From assembly GCA_013044265.1 (NCBI GenBank), contig JABEUQ010000226.1, forward strand, positions 1 to 37,697: 37,697 nt of DNA, given 5' to 3'. The notes under the pieces are model-generated. The model saw only the letters and a list, made by a program, of their open reading frames with translations, was not told the origin of the DNA and searched no databases. Below are positions 35,985 to 37,697 of this stretch, one piece after another (the stretch's first letter is position 1; every line of letters starts with the position of its first letter). Origin of the DNA: Acidimicrobiaceae bacterium (GTDB lineage: Bacteria; Actinomycetota; Acidimicrobiia; Acidimicrobiales; RAAP-2). The position numbers and the translations under genes are program-made.

Positions 35985-36122
35985 GATATATCGTTGCGTC
36001 TCCAACGAGTAATCACCGGCCCAACTCCTTTGGCGCGAGTATCGCGTGCGCGAAAGATCAGCACGACTTCCTAACGTAGTCAACGAGCCCTCGTTCGATG
36101 TTGCGCTGACGAAAGGAGGAAT

Positions 36123-36557
36123 ATGACTGCTATCAGTATCGATATCCTGATACCTCGGCCTCGTCAGATTGTGTGGGAGGAATTGCGCCACATCGATCGA
36201 CACGTTCACTGGATGTCCGACGCGGTCAGCATTGATTTTCAATCCCAACAGCACGAAGGGGTGGGTACCACTTTCGACTGCTTGACCAAGGTGGGGCCCT
36301 TTAAGACCAAGGACGTGATGAGCGTCACGCGCTGGGATGACGCGGTCGCGATCGGCGTCACTCACCACGGTCTCTTTACGGGGCACGGCGAATTCCTTCT
36401 CGCTGACGAGGGGACTGACACGCGCATGACCTGGCGTGAGAACCTAGTCTTCCCTTGGTGGTTCGCCGGATCTCTGGGCGCCTTCGTGGCCCGCCCGCTC
36501 CTGTGTTTGATCTGGAAGAAAAATCTTTCCGGTCTCGCTCGTCTCCTAATTTCGTAG
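36123..36557 (+). CDS. SRPBCC (START-like) domain protein
   Basis: A 144-aa protein of the polyketide-cyclase/SRPBCC kind. It begins with SIDILIPRPRQIVWEELRHIDRHVHWM, the usual helix after strand 1, followed by antiparallel strands (GVGTTFDCLTKVGPF, HGEFLLADEGTDTRMTW) and ends in a long hydrophobic helix (WFAGSLGAFVARPLLCLIW). Such proteins bind lipid-like or aromatic ligands; no enzymatic motif is visible. It has the clearest ribosome site in the window, AAAGGAGG with ATG 5 nt on. A 138-bp gap separates it from fabH, so co-transcription is possible but unproven. Confidence 0.8.
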   Translation: MTAISIDILIPRPRQIVWEELRHIDRHVHWMSDAVSIDFQSQQHEGVGTTFDCLTKVGPFKTKDVMSVTRWDDAVAIGVTHHGLFTGHGEFLLADEGTDTRMTWRENLVFPWWFAGSLGAFVARPLLCLIWKKNLSGLARLLIS

Positions 36558-36586
36558 GACCGGGTCAGCCCGACGTCAAACTAGTG

Positions 36587-37423
36587 TTACAGGGTTTCGA
36601 CGACTCGCGAGTACACCGCGGGACGTCGAAGACGTAGAACCTCAATCTGAGAGCGCCGCTCGTGAACCTCCTGAACGTCCACGTCGGCGAGGAGTACTTC
36701 TTCGTCGGTGGCGCCAGCTTCAGCGAGGACGACTCCCCACGGATCGATGATCATTGAATGACCGTGAGTCGCCAGACCCTCAGCGGTAGTGCCCGCTTGC
36801 GCGGCGGCGATGACGTAGGCGTGGTTCTCGATGGCTCGCGCCCGCAGCAGCACCTCCCAGTGCGCTGGACCGGTGAAGGCCGAGAACGCCGCCGGGACCG
36901 CAAACATTTCCGCGCCGGCCAGAGCGAGAGCGCGATACAGTTCGGCGAAGCGCACGTCGAAGCAGATGCTCATTCCCAGGCGCATCTCTCCCACGTCGAC
37001 GACCTTCATCTCTTCGCCGGGTGTGAAATATTCTGATTCGAAGTACGTCACGCCACCGGGAGGCTGCGCGTCAAAGAGGTGCAACTTTCGATAGACCGCT
37101 ACGACGTCGCCCTTCGGTGCGATGACCACGCTGGTATTGAAGAACCGACCATCGAGTGCTGGTTCGAGCATGCTACCCAGGTGGATGGTGAGGCCGCGAC
37201 CCTTCGCTTCTAACCCCAATTGACGTATGAAGCCGTCCCCGAGAGTCTTGGCCGCCGTGTCGTAGCCCGAGCGAGGCCCCCAGTACGTGGCGTACTCGGG
37301 TAATTGGATATAGGTCGCGCCCATGTCGCTGGCTCGTTCGACCAGTCGAAAAATCGCCGACTCATTAGCCATCACGTCACTGCCCGACGTCATCTGGATC
37401 GCTGCCACCCGCACGGTACTCAT
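36587..37423 (-). CDS. Nitrilase-superfamily carbon-nitrogen hydrolase (Nit1-like)
   Basis: A 278-aa amidase. The Glu-Lys-Cys triad is present: Glu in LPEYATYW, Lys in YRKLHLF and Cys in SICFDVRF. The sequence best resembles the Nit1/omega-amidase branch (deaminated glutathione amidase), with the AAIQMTSGSD start and the EVLLRARAIENHAYVIAA stretch. In an actinobacterium that may use mycothiol the natural substrate could be another damaged amide metabolite. Its start codon shares one base with the stop (TAATG) of the nucleotidyltransferase gene upstream, so the two are coupled. Confidence 0.88.
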   Translation of the reverse strand: MSTVRVAAIQMTSGSDVMANESAIFRLVERASDMGATYIQLPEYATYWGPRSGYDTAAKTLGDGFIRQLGLEAKGRGLTIHLGSMLEPALDGRFFNTSVVIAPKGDVVAVYRKLHLFDAQPPGGVTYFESEYFTPGEEMKVVDVGEMRLGMSICFDVRFAELYRALALAGAEMFAVPAAFSAFTGPAHWEVLLRARAIENHAYVIAAAQAGTTAEGLATHGHSMIIDPWGVVLAEAGATDEEVLLADVDVQEVHERRSQIEVLRLRRPAVYSRVVETL

Positions 37424-37697
37424 TATCCACCCTTTTGATCGTTGGCGATTTTGCGCTGCATAATTCGTAATCCCGGTAAAGCTAGGCGGTCCTTCGCTCG
37501 ATGAGACGCTTCCTTGGACGCAATCACGTCGGCCAGACTGGCAATCTGCACAATGACGCCGTCGATCTCGAACTCGCTCGCCCCGGCGACAATGGCGTCG
37601 TAGTCACGATGACCGGCGGGTCTCATCACCAGGTCCAGGTCACCGAAGGTCGTCGTGAGGTTGAGCACGCTGACACGCTCGAGGGGAGTCGCCGCAA
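37423..37697 (-). CDS. Nucleotidyltransferase-like protein (5' partial, cut by window edge)
   Basis: The frame is open to the right edge, so the N-terminal part is outside the window; the GTG listed at 37668 is internal. The visible 90 or so residues have the end of a minimal nucleotidyltransferase fold: LNLTTTFGDLDLVMRPAG (a strand with the DLDLV metal-site type motif), then the VQIASLADVIASKEASHRAKDRLALPGL tail often seen in this group (AbiEii/MNT-like). These genes are often part of toxin-antitoxin pairs, but no partner is seen here. It overlaps the nitrilase gene by one base. Confidence 0.7.
   Translation of the reverse strand, partial: AATPLERVSVLNLTTTFGDLDLVMRPAGHRDYDAIVAGASEFEIDGVIVQIASLADVIASKEASHRAKDRLALPGLRIMQRKIANDQKGG

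Overview
The window looks like chromosomal DNA from a free-living actinobacterium of moderate-to-high GC content. Supporting points are: frequent GTG starts and 4-nt ATGA overlaps, a class-F-type sortase beside a threonine-rich wall protein, a P1B-5 metal ATPase with a hemerythrin tail, an actinobacterial-style glutamine synthetase/aldehyde dehydrogenase cluster, and tandem PIG-L deacetylases of the mycothiol type. Acidimicrobiia is my best guess for the class, but this is inference. I see no rRNA, tRNA, CRISPR array, phage or intact insertion sequence.

Layout. 1-1000: end of a surface protein with LAPTTTTT repeats and a sorting signal, overlapping its sortase. 1.5-6.8 kb: an SDR oxidoreductase, a DedA/VTT-like membrane gene broken by an in-frame TAA, a P1B-5 ATPase-hemerythrin fusion, a doubtful small ORF and a DUF3592-like membrane protein. 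7.2-10.4 kb: tryptophanase, an AI-2E family permease and a YbhB/PEBP-like protein. 10.4-11.7 kb: a decayed stretch with remnants of a small membrane protein and of a zinc-ribbon transposase-like protein. 11.7-17.8 kb: an Uup-type ABC-F ATPase, convergent with a tight five-gene operon (ABC ATPase, permease, THI5/NMT1-like binding protein, ribokinase, nucleoside hydrolase) that reads as nucleoside uptake and salvage.

17.9-19.3 kb holds a decayed MacB-like exporter (permease then ATPase) with several frameshifts and stops. 19.3-23.2 kb is conserved: ychF, ahcY, a cysteine-synthase-family enzyme and a possible 46-aa membrane peptide. 23.2-28.5 kb is a GS/ALDH/SDR operon divergent from an APC permease, probably for uptake and gamma-glutamyl breakdown of an amine or amino acid. 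28.7-33.4 kb: two overlapping PIG-L deacetylases, then an Nramp-related transporter with altered metal-site motifs next to a membrane-less MgtE-like regulatory protein, which together suggest a two-part Mg2+ or Mn2+ system. 33.5-37.7 kb: threonine aldolase, a hotdog thioesterase, FabH, an SRPBCC protein, a nitrilase-family amidase and the end of a nucleotidyltransferase.

The most unusual points are the Nramp-related/MgtE-like pair, the nucleoside hydrolase-ribokinase-THI5 transporter operon, the sortase without the usual arginine, the P1B-5 ATPase with an altered HP motif, and a concentration of decaying membrane or exporter genes whose nonsense codons often fit C-to-T changes.
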